Shown here: positions 54,124 through 63,076 of the stretch, piece after piece
Numbering within the stretch: position 1 is the stretch's first letter
Layout: each line of letters begins with the position of its first letter
Source: Cellulomonas hominis
GTDB lineage: Bacteria; Actinomycetota; Actinomycetes; Actinomycetales; Cellulomonadaceae
Length of the DNA stretch: 64,000 nucleotides
Assembly (NCBI RefSeq): GCF_014201095.1
Contig: NZ_JACHDN010000001.1
Location: 1,860,001 to 1,924,000 of the forward strand
Direction of reading: 5' to 3'
Made by a program: the position numbers and the translations under genes
Notes under the pieces: generated by a model
Database searches by the model: none
Seen by the model: the letters and a program-made list of their open reading frames with translations, nothing else
Told to the model about the DNA's origin: nothing

Positions 54124-54849
54124 ATGACGACCACGACGACAGAACCGACCATCATCCTGATCCCCGGCCACTGGCTGGGGGCGTGGGCCTGGGACGAGGT
54201 GGTGGCGCACCTGACGGCCGCCGGCCGGCGCGCCGTCCCGATGACCCTTCCCGGCCTCGACGCGACCGACGACGACCGGGCGTCCCGGACCCTGGACGAC
54301 CAGGTGGCGGCCATCGAGCAGACCCTGGACCGCGCGGGGGCATCCGCCGAGCGGCCGGTGGTCGTCGTGGCGCACAGCGGAGCCAACGCCCCGGTCAGCG
54401 TCGTGCTCGACCGGCACGCCGAGCGCGTCGGCCGCGTGGTCTGGGTCGACAGCGGGCCGGTCGCGCCCGGGACCGTCTTCGCCCCGGGCGATCTGGACGA
54501 GCTGCCCCTGCCGCCCTTCGACGCGCTGGCGCAGCAGGCCAGCCTCGAGGGACTGAGCAGCCAGGTGCTGGAGCGTTTCCGGGCGCGCGCCGTCCCGGAG
54601 CCCGGCCCCGTGCTCCGCCAGCCGGTGGACCTCGCCGACGACGCCCGCCTGCAGGTCCCGACCACGCTGGTGTGCTGCTCGATCCCCGGCGCCCAGGTGC
54701 TGGAGCTCGCCCGGGCCGGCCACCCGGTGTTCGCCGAGGTCGCGAGGCTCCGGGACGTCGACACCGTCGACCTCCCCACGGGTCACTGGCCGATGTGGAG
54801 CCGCCCCGACGACCTCGCCCGGCTCATCGCCGCCGCTGCGACGCGCTGA
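54124..54849 (+). CDS. Alpha/beta hydrolase
   Basis: The 241-residue enzyme has the fold's oxyanion loop LIPGHWLGAWAWDEVV. The nucleophile elbow is VVVAHSGANAP with Ser85, a variant of GxSxG with alanine first. The catalytic histidine is in PTGHWPMWSRPDDLA. The acid residue is not certain. The family resembles esterases such as salicylate- or MenH-like hydrolases. It is divergent from a WYL regulator and only 17 nt ahead of the peptidase gene, so the two enzymes may share a transcript. Confidence 0.85.
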   Translation: MTTTTTEPTIILIPGHWLGAWAWDEVVAHLTAAGRRAVPMTLPGLDATDDDRASRTLDDQVAAIEQTLDRAGASAERPVVVVAHSGANAPVSVVLDRHAERVGRVVWVDSGPVAPGTVFAPGDLDELPLPPFDALAQQASLEGLSSQVLERFRARAVPEPGPVLRQPVDLADDARLQVPTTLVCCSIPGAQVLELARAGHPVFAEVARLRDVDTVDLPTGHWPMWSRPDDLARLIAAAATR

Positions 54850-54866
54850 GGTGATAGGACGGCGGG

Positions 54867-56978
54867 GTGACCGATGACGCCGCCACCCCGCCCAGCCCCT
54901 TCCACGACCTCGACGCCTACGTCGCCCTGCCCCGGATGTCCGGCCTGGCGCTGTCCCCGGACGGCAGCCGCCTGGTCACCGCGGTCTCGACGCTGGACGC
55001 CAAGCGCACCCGGTACCTGACCGCCCTGTGGGAGGTCGACCCCGAGGGCGTCCGCCCGGCCCGCCGCCTGACCCGCTCCGCGAAGGGCGAGTCCTCGGCG
55101 CGGTTCGCCTCGACCGGCGACCTGCTGTTCACCTCGGCCCGCCCGGACGCCGACGCGGAGGCCCCGGACGACGAGCCGCCCGCCGCGCTCTGGCTCCTGC
55201 CCGCCGACGGCGCGGAGGCCCGGGTGGTCGCGTCCCGCAAGGCGGGGATCGACGGCGTCGTGGTCGCGCAGGACGCGCCCGTCGTGGTCGTCCCGTCCGA
55301 GGTGCTGCCGAGCGCGGCCGACGACGCCGAGGACGAGCGGCTGATCGGGGTCCGCAAGGACGCGAAGGTGTCCGCGATCCTGCACACGCAGTACCCGGTG
55401 CGGTTCTGGGACCACGACCTCGGCCCGTCGGAGCCGCACCTGTTCGCCGGCGACCTCACGACCGTGGCCGCCTCCCCGGAGGCCGGCGCCCCGGCGCCGC
55501 GGCTCGCCCTCCGCGACCTGACGCCGCGGCCGGGCGTGGGGCTGCGGCACCAGGACGCCGTGCTGTCGCCGGACGGCCGGACGCTCGTCACCTCCTGGAC
55601 CCGCCCGGGCGCGCGCGGCGCCCTGCGCCAGGTGCTCGTCGCGGTCGACGTGGCGACCGGTGCCCGGCGCACCCTGGTGGACGACCCGACGGCGGACGCC
55701 GGCTCCCCGGTGGTCTCCCCGGACTCGCGTCGCGTCGCCTACCTGCGCGAGACGGTCAGCACCCCGACCGCCGCGCCGCAGGTGCAGCTGTGGGTGCTCG
55801 ACCTCGACGCCCCGGACGCCGCCCGCCGCGTGGCCGCCGACTGGGACCGCTGGCCGCACGAGGTCGCCTGGACCCGTGACGGTGCCGGGCTGCTCGTGCA
55901 GGCCGACGACCTGGGCCGCGGGCCGGTGTTCCACGTGGCCCTGGACTCGGGGGCCGTGACCCGGGTCACCGCGGACGACGCCGTGTTCTCGGACCTCCGG
56001 GTCTCGCCCGACGGCCGGACGCTGTACGCGCTGCGGGCCTCGTACGCCGCCCCGGCGCACCCCGTCCGGCTCGACCTGGCCGGGGCGCTCGCGGACGGCG
56101 TCCCGGTCGAGGCCGTGGCCCTGCCCGCGCCGGCGCCGCTGCCCGCCCTGCCCGGCACGCTGACCGAGGTCACCGCGACGGCGGAGGACGGCGCGGAGGT
56201 CCGTGCGTGGCTGGCGCTCCCGGAGGGCGCGTCCGCGGCGTCGCCCGCCCCGCTGCTGCTGTGGATCCACGGCGGCCCGCTCGGCTCCTGGAACGCCTGG
56301 TCCTGGCGCTGGAACCCGTGGATCCTCGCCGCCCGCGGCTACGCCGTGCTGCTCCCCGACCCGGCGCTGTCCACCGGCTACGGCCAGGACTTCGTCCAGC
56401 GCGGCTGGGGCGCGTGGGGCGCCGCGCCGTTCACCGACCTCATGGCCGTCACCGACGCCGCCGTCGCGCGCGCGGACGTCGACGAGACCCGCACGGGTGC
56501 GATGGGCGGCTCGTTCGGCGGGTACATGGCGAACTGGGTCGCCGGGCACACCGACCGGTTCCGGGCGGTCGTCACGCACGCGAGCCTGTGGGCGCTGGAC
56601 CAGTTCGGCCCCACGACGGACGACTCGTTCTACTGGGAGCGGGAGATGACGCCGGAGATGGCGCTCGCGAACTCCCCGCACCTCTCGGTCGACAAGATCG
56701 TCACGCCGATGCTCGTGGTGCACGGCGACAAGGACTACCGGGTGCCGATCGGCGAGGGCCTGCGGCTCTGGTACGAGCTCCTGTCCCGCTCCGCGCTGCC
56801 GGCGGACGACGACGGGAACACCCCGCACCGGTTCCTCTACTTCCCGGACGAGAACCACTGGGTGCTCACGCCGCAGCACGCGAAGGTCTGGTACCAGGTG
56901 GTGGAGTCGTTCCTGGCGGAGCACGTGCTGGGCCTGGGCGGGGACGACGTCCCGGCGCTGCCGGAGGTGCTGGGCTGA
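54867..56978 (+). CDS. S9-family prolyl oligopeptidase-like serine peptidase
   Basis: The 703-residue protein begins with a beta-propeller (about 20-430; GLALSPDGSRLVTAV, DAVLSPDGRTLVTSW, LRVSPDGRTLYALR) and ends with a peptidase domain. There the nucleophile is GAMGGSFGGYMANWV, the acid is VVHGDKDYRVP and the histidine is FPDENHWVL. This is the layout of acylaminoacyl-peptidase/dipeptidyl-peptidase IV enzymes. It has no signal peptide, so it should act inside the cell on short peptides. The GTG at 54867 is 17 nt after the hydrolase stop. A strong terminator follows. Confidence 0.93.
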   Translation: MTDDAATPPSPFHDLDAYVALPRMSGLALSPDGSRLVTAVSTLDAKRTRYLTALWEVDPEGVRPARRLTRSAKGESSARFASTGDLLFTSARPDADAEAPDDEPPAALWLLPADGAEARVVASRKAGIDGVVVAQDAPVVVVPSEVLPSAADDAEDERLIGVRKDAKVSAILHTQYPVRFWDHDLGPSEPHLFAGDLTTVAASPEAGAPAPRLALRDLTPRPGVGLRHQDAVLSPDGRTLVTSWTRPGARGALRQVLVAVDVATGARRTLVDDPTADAGSPVVSPDSRRVAYLRETVSTPTAAPQVQLWVLDLDAPDAARRVAADWDRWPHEVAWTRDGAGLLVQADDLGRGPVFHVALDSGAVTRVTADDAVFSDLRVSPDGRTLYALRASYAAPAHPVRLDLAGALADGVPVEAVALPAPAPLPALPGTLTEVTATAEDGAEVRAWLALPEGASAASPAPLLLWIHGGPLGSWNAWSWRWNPWILAARGYAVLLPDPALSTGYGQDFVQRGWGAWGAAPFTDLMAVTDAAVARADVDETRTGAMGGSFGGYMANWVAGHTDRFRAVVTHASLWALDQFGPTTDDSFYWEREMTPEMALANSPHLSVDKIVTPMLVVHGDKDYRVPIGEGLRLWYELLSRSALPADDDGNTPHRFLYFPDENHWVLTPQHAKVWYQVVESFLAEHVLGLGGDDVPALPEVLG

Positions 56979-56989
56979 CGTCCGGCCGG

Positions 56990-57017
56990 GGCCGCGGGGT
57001 GTCAACACCCCGCGGCC
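56990..57017 (+). terminator. Terminator after the S9 peptidase
   Basis: GGCCGCGGGGTGT (56990-57002) and its exact inverse (57005-57017) form a 13-bp stem with a tight loop at TCAA. It lies 12 nt beyond the stop codon. Confidence 0.85.
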
Positions 57018-57035
57018 CTCAGGACTTGCACGGGC

Positions 57036-57398
57036 ATGACTGACGACGACGACCCCGGGGGGCCGGTCTTCGACGACTGTGGGTCTACGCCACGGCGCTG
57101 AACGAGGTGCGGCGCTCCTGGCGCCGGTCCGCGCTCGAGCGCCGCTGCGCGGAGCGGCTGCGCTCCGAGGACGTGCCAGCACCGGCGCTCCCCGACTCCG
57201 CGCTGTGGCGCGCCGTCGCGGACCTGTCGCCCCGGGCCCGCACCGCGGTGGCGCTGCGGTACGTCGCCGACCTCACCGAGGCCGAGGTCGCGGACGCGAT
57301 GAACGTGTCGCGCGGCACCGTCGCCACCACCGGCGTCCCGCGCGCGCCGGCAGCTCGCCCGCGTGCTGGAGCCCAGCCTGAACGGAGACCCGGCATGA
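57036..57398 (+). pseudogene. Decayed ECF sigma factor (region 2 lost, frameshifted)
   Basis: An ATG at 57036 starts MTDDDDPGGPVFDD, a usual ECF beginning. The frame then jumps straight to LWVYATALNEVRRSWRRSAL, so the DNA encoding region 2 is missing. The region 4 part is well kept (LSPRARTAVALRYVADLTEAE, ADAMNVSRGTVATT), but an extra base near 57337 then shifts the frame away from SRARRQLARVLEPSLNGDPA, which would have ended at TGA 57396-57398. As it stands the start frame ends after 21 codons. An intact version would have overlapped the next gene by 4 nt, as sigma/anti-sigma pairs do. Confidence 0.78.
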
Positions 57399-58522
57399 AC
57401 GCGCCCCTCGACCTCGTGACCCTCGGCGACGACGCCGACGCCCGGCCCGTCCCGCCCGTCGAGCGCGTGCACGCCCGCGCGGCCGTCCTGCGGCGCCGGC
57501 GGCGGCGGACGGCGTCCGCGCTGTCGGTGGGCGCGGTGGCGGCGGCGATCGCCGTGGCGGGCGTCGTGCTCCCGCAGGGCACCGGCCCGGCGGGGGAGGC
57601 GCCCGCGGTCGCGCAGTTCCTCGGCGTGGTCCCGGCGAGCGCCGCCACGGGGGACGTGGACTGCCGGATCGGGGTCGGCGACGGGGAGATCCCGTACGAG
57701 GACTGGGCGGCCGACCCGGTGACCGCGGCGCTGCCGGTGCTGCTGGACTCGACCGACCTCGCGCCGATGCGCGGGGTGTCGATGGGGTCGTACACGCACA
57801 ACTGCGCGCCCGCGGTGCCGACCGCGGTGCTGTACGCCGACGGGACGCCCGTGCGCGCCCTGGCCCTCTACACCGACGTCGCGAACCCCTACTCGGCGGA
57901 GGGCGGCCTCGCGGACGTCGCCGTGCGCGGGACGACGGCGCAGGTCATGACCTTCGACGACGGCGGGCAGGTGCTGTCCTGGGTCGAGCCCGACGGGAAG
58001 CGGTGGGTGGCCTGGGCCGGGGGCATGGCCGGGGACGAGGCGGTCGGCCTGCTCGACTCGCTCGCGCTGGTGCCCGACGGCGGCGTCGAGGCGTCGAGCG
58101 TCCCCGCGGACATGCTGACCGCCGAGGTCCCGGCTCCGACGACGGAGCGGCGCGAGGTGTCGTTCGGCGTCGACTACGGCGCGCCGGTCGCGCAGTGGAC
58201 GGCCGACCGCGTGCACGTGAACGTCAGCACGAGGCCGAGCGCGACCGTGGAGTGGGCGGCGACCGGGGCGCCCGGCGTCGTCCTGACCGAGGTCGGCGGG
58301 CACCTGGCGGAGTACGCGCCGCAGCCGGGCGCGCCCGAGGAGTTCGGCGAGGACTACGGCGAGCTGCGCTGGTCGGCGGGCGGGCTGACCTCCTTCGTGT
58401 CCGGCTCGGGCGGGATGGACCGGCTCGTGGCGCTGGCGGAGTCGCTCGAGCACGTCGCGCCGGACGACCCGCGGATGGTCGCGGCGGTGAACCTGCCGGA
58501 GCTGCCCGACCTGGGCGGCTGA
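57395..58522 (+). CDS. Membrane protein, likely former anti-sigma partner
   Basis: The 375-residue protein has a cytoplasmic N-terminus of about 38 residues, a basic stop (RRRRRR), one membrane helix (about 40-57) and a large external domain with no recognised motif (two cysteines, DCRIGVGDG and THNCAPAV). This layout and its coupling to an ECF sigma gene are typical of anti-sigma factors or sigma-associated membrane proteins, but there is no zinc-binding ZAS motif. The ATG at 57395 overlaps the end of the decayed sigma gene. The protein appears intact although its partner is lost. Confidence 0.75.
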   Translation: MNAPLDLVTLGDDADARPVPPVERVHARAAVLRRRRRRTASALSVGAVAAAIAVAGVVLPQGTGPAGEAPAVAQFLGVVPASAATGDVDCRIGVGDGEIPYEDWAADPVTAALPVLLDSTDLAPMRGVSMGSYTHNCAPAVPTAVLYADGTPVRALALYTDVANPYSAEGGLADVAVRGTTAQVMTFDDGGQVLSWVEPDGKRWVAWAGGMAGDEAVGLLDSLALVPDGGVEASSVPADMLTAEVPAPTTERREVSFGVDYGAPVAQWTADRVHVNVSTRPSATVEWAATGAPGVVLTEVGGHLAEYAPQPGAPEEFGEDYGELRWSAGGLTSFVSGSGGMDRLVALAESLEHVAPDDPRMVAAVNLPELPDLGG

Positions 58523-58525
58523 CAG

Positions 58526-58565
58526 CCGGCCCGTTGCGCAACCCGGCCGTTGCGCAACGGGCCGG
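58526..58565 (+). terminator. Terminator with 17-bp perfect stem
   Basis: CCGGCCCGTTGCGCAAC (58526-58542) pairs perfectly with 58549-58565 around the loop CCGGCC, 4 nt beyond the stop of the membrane protein. Confidence 0.88.
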
Positions 58566-58660
58566 TTGTCCGGTTTCGACGCGCGGGATCGCGTCCGCCG
58601 TTCCAGACTCGCCCTCAGACCCGGGCCACCCGTGCCCGGGCCGGCGGAAGGAGTCCGACC

Positions 58661-58888
58661 ATGGGCATCGGCGGCGGCATCGCCCTGATCGTCATCGGCG
58701 CGATCCTCGCGTTCGGCGTCAGCGACAACATCGCGAACGTCGACCTGACGGTCATCGGGTACATCTGCATGGGCGCGGGGCTGCTCGCGCTGATCCTCGC
58801 GCTGGTCATCAACCAGCAGCGGGCGCACACCTCGCACCGCGAGGTCGTCGAGCGGTACGAGGACCGGACCCCGCCGCCCGCGGTCTGA
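58661..58888 (+). CDS. Small two-helix membrane protein (DUF6458-like)
   Basis: The 75-residue protein begins MGIGGGIALIVIGAILAFGV, has a short Asp/Asn turn, a second helix (GYICMGAGLLALILALVI) and a charged tail. This is the pattern of a small actinobacterial family (DUF6458) of unknown role. GGAAGGAG 7 nt before the ATG makes the start secure. It is a monocistronic gene following a strong terminator. Confidence 0.85.
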   Translation: MGIGGGIALIVIGAILAFGVSDNIANVDLTVIGYICMGAGLLALILALVINQQRAHTSHREVVERYEDRTPPPAV

Positions 58889-58991
58889 CGGGCACCAACC
58901 CGCGCCGTCCGCCCCGCCCCGCCGGTGTCACGCCGGCCCGCGGGGCGGACGCGCGGGACGACCCGCGCGCGGCGTCGTGTTGACTTGTCCC

Positions 58992-60950
58992 GTGACCACC
59001 AGCCCCACCCGACTCCCGAAGGTCCGCGCGTCCGAGCTCGTCGGCCGCGGCTGGCTCAACACCGGCGGGCGGGACGTCGCGCTCGGGGACCTGCGCGGGA
59101 AGATCGTCCTCTTGGATTTCTGGACCTTCTGCTGCATCAACTGCCTGCACGTCCTGGACGAGCTGCGCGAGCTGGAGGAGCAGCACCGGGACGTCCTGGT
59201 GATCATCGGCGTGCACTCGCCGAAGTTCGTGCACGAGGCGGACCCGGACGCGCTGGCCGCGGCGGTCGAGCGGTACGAGGTGCACCACCCCGTGCTGGAC
59301 GACCCGGAGCTCGTCACCTGGTCCGCGTACACCGCGCGCGCCTGGCCGACGCTGGTCGTCGTCGACCCCGAGGGCTACGTCGTCGCGCAGATGGCGGGCG
59401 AGGGGCACCAGAGCAACGTCGCGCGCCTGGTGGCCGACCTGGTCGCCGAGCACGAGGCGAAGGGCACGCTGCACCGCGGCGCCGGCCCGTACGTGCCGCC
59501 GGAGCCGACCGCGGGGACGCTGCGGTTCCCCGCGAAGGCCGTCGCGCTGCCGGACGGGACGCTGCTGGTCGCGGACGCCGGGCACCACTCGCTCGCCCTG
59601 CTCGACGCGGACGGCGAGACGCTGCTGCGCCGCATCGGGTCGGGGGAGCGCGGGCTGGTCGACGGCGGCCCGGACGCGGCCCGGTTCAGCGAGCCCAACG
59701 GCCTGGCCGTGCTGCCCGCGGACGTGGCGGAGGCCGCGGGCTACGACGTGCTGGTCGCGGACACCGTGAACCACGCGCTGCGCGGCGTGCGGCTCGCCGA
59801 CGGCCACGTCACGACCGTCGCCGGCACCGGGGCGCAGTACCTGGTGGGGGACCCCACGGTCCCGTCGCCGCTGCCCGGGCGCCCCGACCTGTGGCGCACC
59901 GACGGCGCCCCGCGCCCGGGCACGGACGTCCCGCTGTCCTCGCCGTGGGACGTGACCTGGTCCCCGCAGACCGGAACCGCGCTGGTCGCGATGGCCGGCG
60001 ACCACCAGCTGTGGGCGTTCGACCCGCGCACCGGGGCGGTCGAGCCGGTCGCCGGGACGATGAACGAGGGCCTGGTCGACGGCGACCCCCGCGAGGCGTG
60101 GTTCGCGCAGACCTCCGGCGTCGCGCTCGCGCCCGGCGGGCGGGTGTGGCTCGCGGACTCCGAGGTGTCGGCGCTGCGCTGGATCGACCCGGGCGACGCC
60201 GCCGCCGGTGCGGGACCGGCCGACGCCTGGGCCGCCGCGACCGTCGGGACCGCCGTCGGCGCCGGGCTGTTCGACTTCGGGCACCGGGACGGGGCCGCGG
60301 ACCAGGCGCTGCTCCAGCACCCCCTCGGCGTGGCGGTGCTGCCGGACGGGTCGGTCGTCGTCGCGGACACGTACAACGGGGCGGTGCGCCGCTGGGCGCC
60401 CGGGGCGGACGGCGGGCCGGGCGAGGTCAGCACCCTCGCGACCGGCCTCGCGGAGCCGAGCGGGATCGTCGTCCAGGCCGAGGGCGACGGCGTGACGCTG
60501 GTCGTCGTGGAGTCCGCCGCGCACCGGCTCACCCGCGTGGCCCTGCCGGCGACGCTCGCCGGCGAGGTCCTGGACTCCGGGGCGCACCGCACCCAGCGGC
60601 CCGTCACCGAGATCGCCCCGGGCGAGCTCGCGCTCGAGGTGGTGTTCACCCCGGCCGCCGGGCAGAAGTACGACGACCGCTACGGCCCGTCGACGCTGCT
60701 CAAGGTGTCCGCGACGCCGCCGGAGCTGCTGCTCGACGGGGCGGGCGACGACGTGCCGCTGACCCGGACGCTCCGCATCGACCCGTCGGTCGCGGAGGGC
60801 GTGCTGCACGTGACCGCGCGGGCGGCGTCCTGCGACGCGGACCCGGCGATCGAGTTCCCGGCCTGCCACCTGAGCTCGCAGGACTGGGGCGTCCCGGTGC
60901 GCGTGGTCGCGGGGGCGCCGGACGCGCTGACGCTGCCGCTGCACGGGTAG
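58992..60950 (+). CDS. NHL-repeat protein with thioredoxin-like domain
   Basis: The 652-residue protein has an N-terminal thioredoxin-like domain (LLDFWTFCCINCLHVLDEL, redox CINC at residues 48-51). An NHL-type beta-propeller follows (about 165-500, repeats such as VALPDGTLLVADAGHHSLAL, GLAVLPADVAEAAGYDVLV and GVAVLPDGSVVVADTYNGAV), then a small C-terminal domain. This is the NHLRC2-like architecture found in bacteria and animals. There is no signal peptide, so it should be cytoplasmic. The GTG at 58992 was preferred because the conserved sequence begins there; an upstream TTG at 58977 is possible. Confidence 0.88.
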   Translation: MTTSPTRLPKVRASELVGRGWLNTGGRDVALGDLRGKIVLLDFWTFCCINCLHVLDELRELEEQHRDVLVIIGVHSPKFVHEADPDALAAAVERYEVHHPVLDDPELVTWSAYTARAWPTLVVVDPEGYVVAQMAGEGHQSNVARLVADLVAEHEAKGTLHRGAGPYVPPEPTAGTLRFPAKAVALPDGTLLVADAGHHSLALLDADGETLLRRIGSGERGLVDGGPDAARFSEPNGLAVLPADVAEAAGYDVLVADTVNHALRGVRLADGHVTTVAGTGAQYLVGDPTVPSPLPGRPDLWRTDGAPRPGTDVPLSSPWDVTWSPQTGTALVAMAGDHQLWAFDPRTGAVEPVAGTMNEGLVDGDPREAWFAQTSGVALAPGGRVWLADSEVSALRWIDPGDAAAGAGPADAWAAATVGTAVGAGLFDFGHRDGAADQALLQHPLGVAVLPDGSVVVADTYNGAVRRWAPGADGGPGEVSTLATGLAEPSGIVVQAEGDGVTLVVVESAAHRLTRVALPATLAGEVLDSGAHRTQRPVTEIAPGELALEVVFTPAAGQKYDDRYGPSTLLKVSATPPELLLDGAGDDVPLTRTLRIDPSVAEGVLHVTARAASCDADPAIEFPACHLSSQDWGVPVRVVAGAPDALTLPLHG

Positions 60951-61002
60951 CGCCCCAGGGGGGCCCAGGTCGAAGGTGGACGGTTGCGGTGAGCGGGCGC
61001 CG

Positions 61003-62340
61003 TCAGGCCGCGCCCAGCACCGCCAGCGACAGCAGAGTCTGGAGCGTCGTCCGCACGGTCCGGTCGTCCGCGGGAAGCGTCGACTCGAGCGTGACCACCC
61101 ACGGCGCCCGCGCGAGCTCGATCTGCCGCATCCCGCTCACGTGCAGCGACGACGTGCCGCCGCGCGCCACGACGACCGGCCCGTCCCCGTCGGGGCCCTC
61201 GGCGCGCGCGACCACCCACCCGGAGCCGCCCATCGCCTCGGTCACGGCGGCGGCGAGCGCGCAGACCCGGGGCAGGACGGCCGGGCCGGTGGCGGCGAGC
61301 GCGGTGACGCCGGCGGACACGGCCCGGCCGAGCACCGCCCCGGGGTCGTCCGCCCGGTACTGCCGCGCCCGCGCCGCCGCGTGGCTGCGCTTGGCGTGGT
61401 ATTGCGCGGCGTCGGCCCGGCGGAACAGCGAGCGCGGCGTCGGCGCCGCGGACAGCGAGCCCCGGGCGGAGGACGCGATCCCGTAGGAGATCGACGCCCC
61501 GTACGGCAGCGCGGAGTCGCCGACGGTGGCGTCCACGACCTGCACGACGGTGGTGCGCGGGATGCCGCAGGTGACGATGCAGAACTCGTCGCCGCCGATG
61601 CGGGCGGCGGTCGACCCGGGCAGCCCGCTGCTCGCGCGACGGAGCACCCCGGCCACGGCGCGGAGCAGCTCGTCGCCGGCGTCGTGCCCGAGCTCGTCGT
61701 TGACCCGCTTGAGGCCGTCGACGTCGCACATGACGATGCAGGTCTCGTCGCCCGAGTCGATCGCGGCCTGCGCCGCCTCGTCCGCGACCCGGCGGGTGCT
61801 GAGCCCGGTCAGCGGGTCGTCCGAGACGAGGTGCCGCACCTGCTCCGCGAGGTCCAGCCGGGCGATGTGCGCGCCGACCAGGGCGCCGAGCACCTCGCCG
61901 CGGGCCGCGTCGTCGGACCCGAACGGGGCCGCCCGCTCGTCGCGGACCGCGCACAGCACGCCCCACAGGTCGCCGTTCACGACGACCGGCGCCACGAGCA
62001 CCGGCCGGGTGCGCAGGGGGTCGGCGCCCGGCGCGCCGCGCCAGGTCTCCCGGGTCCGGGCGAGCGCGCGCACGGCCTCGCCGTCCTTGAGGGCGTCCTC
62101 CGCGGCGGCTGCCTCGTCGGTGGGGTCGGCGACGAGCACGCGCCACTCGTCCTGCTCGACGCGGGCCAGCGCGGCGACCCCGGCGGCCAGCACGTCGCGC
62201 GCCGCGACCACCCCCGCCTCGTGGACCTCGGCGAGCGTCAGGAGGTCCCCGAGCCGGTGCGCGAGCAGGGCGAAGTGCCGGGCGTCGTCCCCGTCGCCGC
62301 GGGGTGCGCTCGTCCGGGCCGGCGGCGGTGCGTCGGTCAC
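61003..62340 (-). CDS. GGDEF-domain diguanylate cyclase with GAF-like sensor
   Basis: The 445-residue protein has an N-terminal GAF-like domain (about 25-165), then a GGDEF domain (about 170-330) with DDPLTGLSTRRVADEA and an intact active site RIGGDEFCIV (residues 249-253). A further domain of about 110 residues is not recognised. It should make c-di-GMP from GTP. The inhibitory I-site RxxD expected five residues before GGDEF is replaced by PGST, so product inhibition is probably absent. The GTG at 62340 is the natural start. No membrane segment is visible, so it senses an internal signal. Confidence 0.9.
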   Translation of the reverse strand: MTDAPPPARTSAPRGDGDDARHFALLAHRLGDLLTLAEVHEAGVVAARDVLAAGVAALARVEQDEWRVLVADPTDEAAAAEDALKDGEAVRALARTRETWRGAPGADPLRTRPVLVAPVVVNGDLWGVLCAVRDERAAPFGSDDAARGEVLGALVGAHIARLDLAEQVRHLVSDDPLTGLSTRRVADEAAQAAIDSGDETCIVMCDVDGLKRVNDELGHDAGDELLRAVAGVLRRASSGLPGSTAARIGGDEFCIVTCGIPRTTVVQVVDATVGDSALPYGASISYGIASSARGSLSAAPTPRSLFRRADAAQYHAKRSHAAARARQYRADDPGAVLGRAVSAGVTALAATGPAVLPRVCALAAAVTEAMGGSGWVVARAEGPDGDGPVVVARGGTSSLHVSGMRQIELARAPWVVTLESTLPADDRTVRTTLQTLLSLAVLGAA

Positions 62341-62411
62341 GCGTCCATCATCCCCGGTCGGGGCCCGGACCACACGGGAACGCCCGCGGCGGGTGGGTGA
62401 ACGGGCGCCGG

Positions 62412-63041
62412 TCAGGCCGGGACGGGCTCCGCGACGGGTCGCTCGGCGCGCTCCCCGGCGCCGACCGCGCGGAGCACGAACCGCACGGTCGACTCCACGG
62501 TCTGCTCGCGCGCCGGCCCGTCGTCGGGCAGCGACCGGCTGGTCAGGCAGGCGTTCACCAGGGAGACGCTGGTGCCGAGGTCCTGCTCGGCGAACTCCCC
62601 GCACTCGATGCCGGCGGCGAGGATCCGCCGGAGCAGGGACTCCACCATCACGACGTGCTCGCGGACCCGCTGCTGGGTGCCGCGGGACAGCACCGAGCGC
62701 AGGTCGGGGCCGGGGGCCAGGTGGTAGTCCCGCTTGAGCTCGCACTGGGCGCGGACGAACGCGCGGAGCTGCTCGGTCGGGTCGTCGACGCCGGCGAGCT
62801 CGGCCTCCAGGGCGGCCACGTACTGCTCGGTCTCGTGCATGATGAAGCCGACGAGCATCGACTCCTTGTCGGCGAAGTGGTTGTACACCGCGGTGCGGCC
62901 CACGCCCGCCGCCTGGGCGATGTCGGCGAGGGTGATCGCGTCGAACCCGCGCTCGGCCATGAGCCGGGACAGCGCGCCGAACAGCTTGAGGCGCGTCTGC
63001 TCGCGGTGCTCGTGCAGCGAGCCGCCGATGATCTTGGGCAT
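62412..63041 (-). CDS. TetR-family transcriptional regulator
   Basis: The 209-residue protein has a typical TetR N-terminal domain: RLKLFGALSRLMAERGFDAI, then helix-turn-helix ITLADIAQAAGVGRTAVYNH and FADKESMLVGFI. The C-terminal ligand domain is not assignable. The ATG at 63041 begins MPKIIGGSLHEHREQ; a longer form from 63080 would overlap heme oxygenase and is unlikely. A TGCTGACA-N13-TGTCAGCA palindrome overlaps its start. It sits 35 nt behind the heme oxygenase gene and probably controls it and itself. Confidence 0.9.
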   Translation of the reverse strand: MPKIIGGSLHEHREQTRLKLFGALSRLMAERGFDAITLADIAQAAGVGRTAVYNHFADKESMLVGFIMHETEQYVAALEAELAGVDDPTEQLRAFVRAQCELKRDYHLAPGPDLRSVLSRGTQQRVREHVVMVESLLRRILAAGIECGEFAEQDLGTSVSLVNACLTSRSLPDDGPAREQTVESTVRFVLRAVGAGERAERPVAEPVPA

Positions 63042-63069
63042 GCTGACATTCTCGCACGAAGTGTCAGCA
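63041..63069. promoter_or_regulatory. Likely TetR operator
   Basis: TGCTGACA (63041-63048) and TGTCAGCA (63062-63069) are exact inverses separated by 13 nt, covering the start of the tetR gene and the gap to heme oxygenase. Size and spacing fit a TetR-family site. Confidence 0.6.
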
Positions 63070-63076
63070 CATCCGG

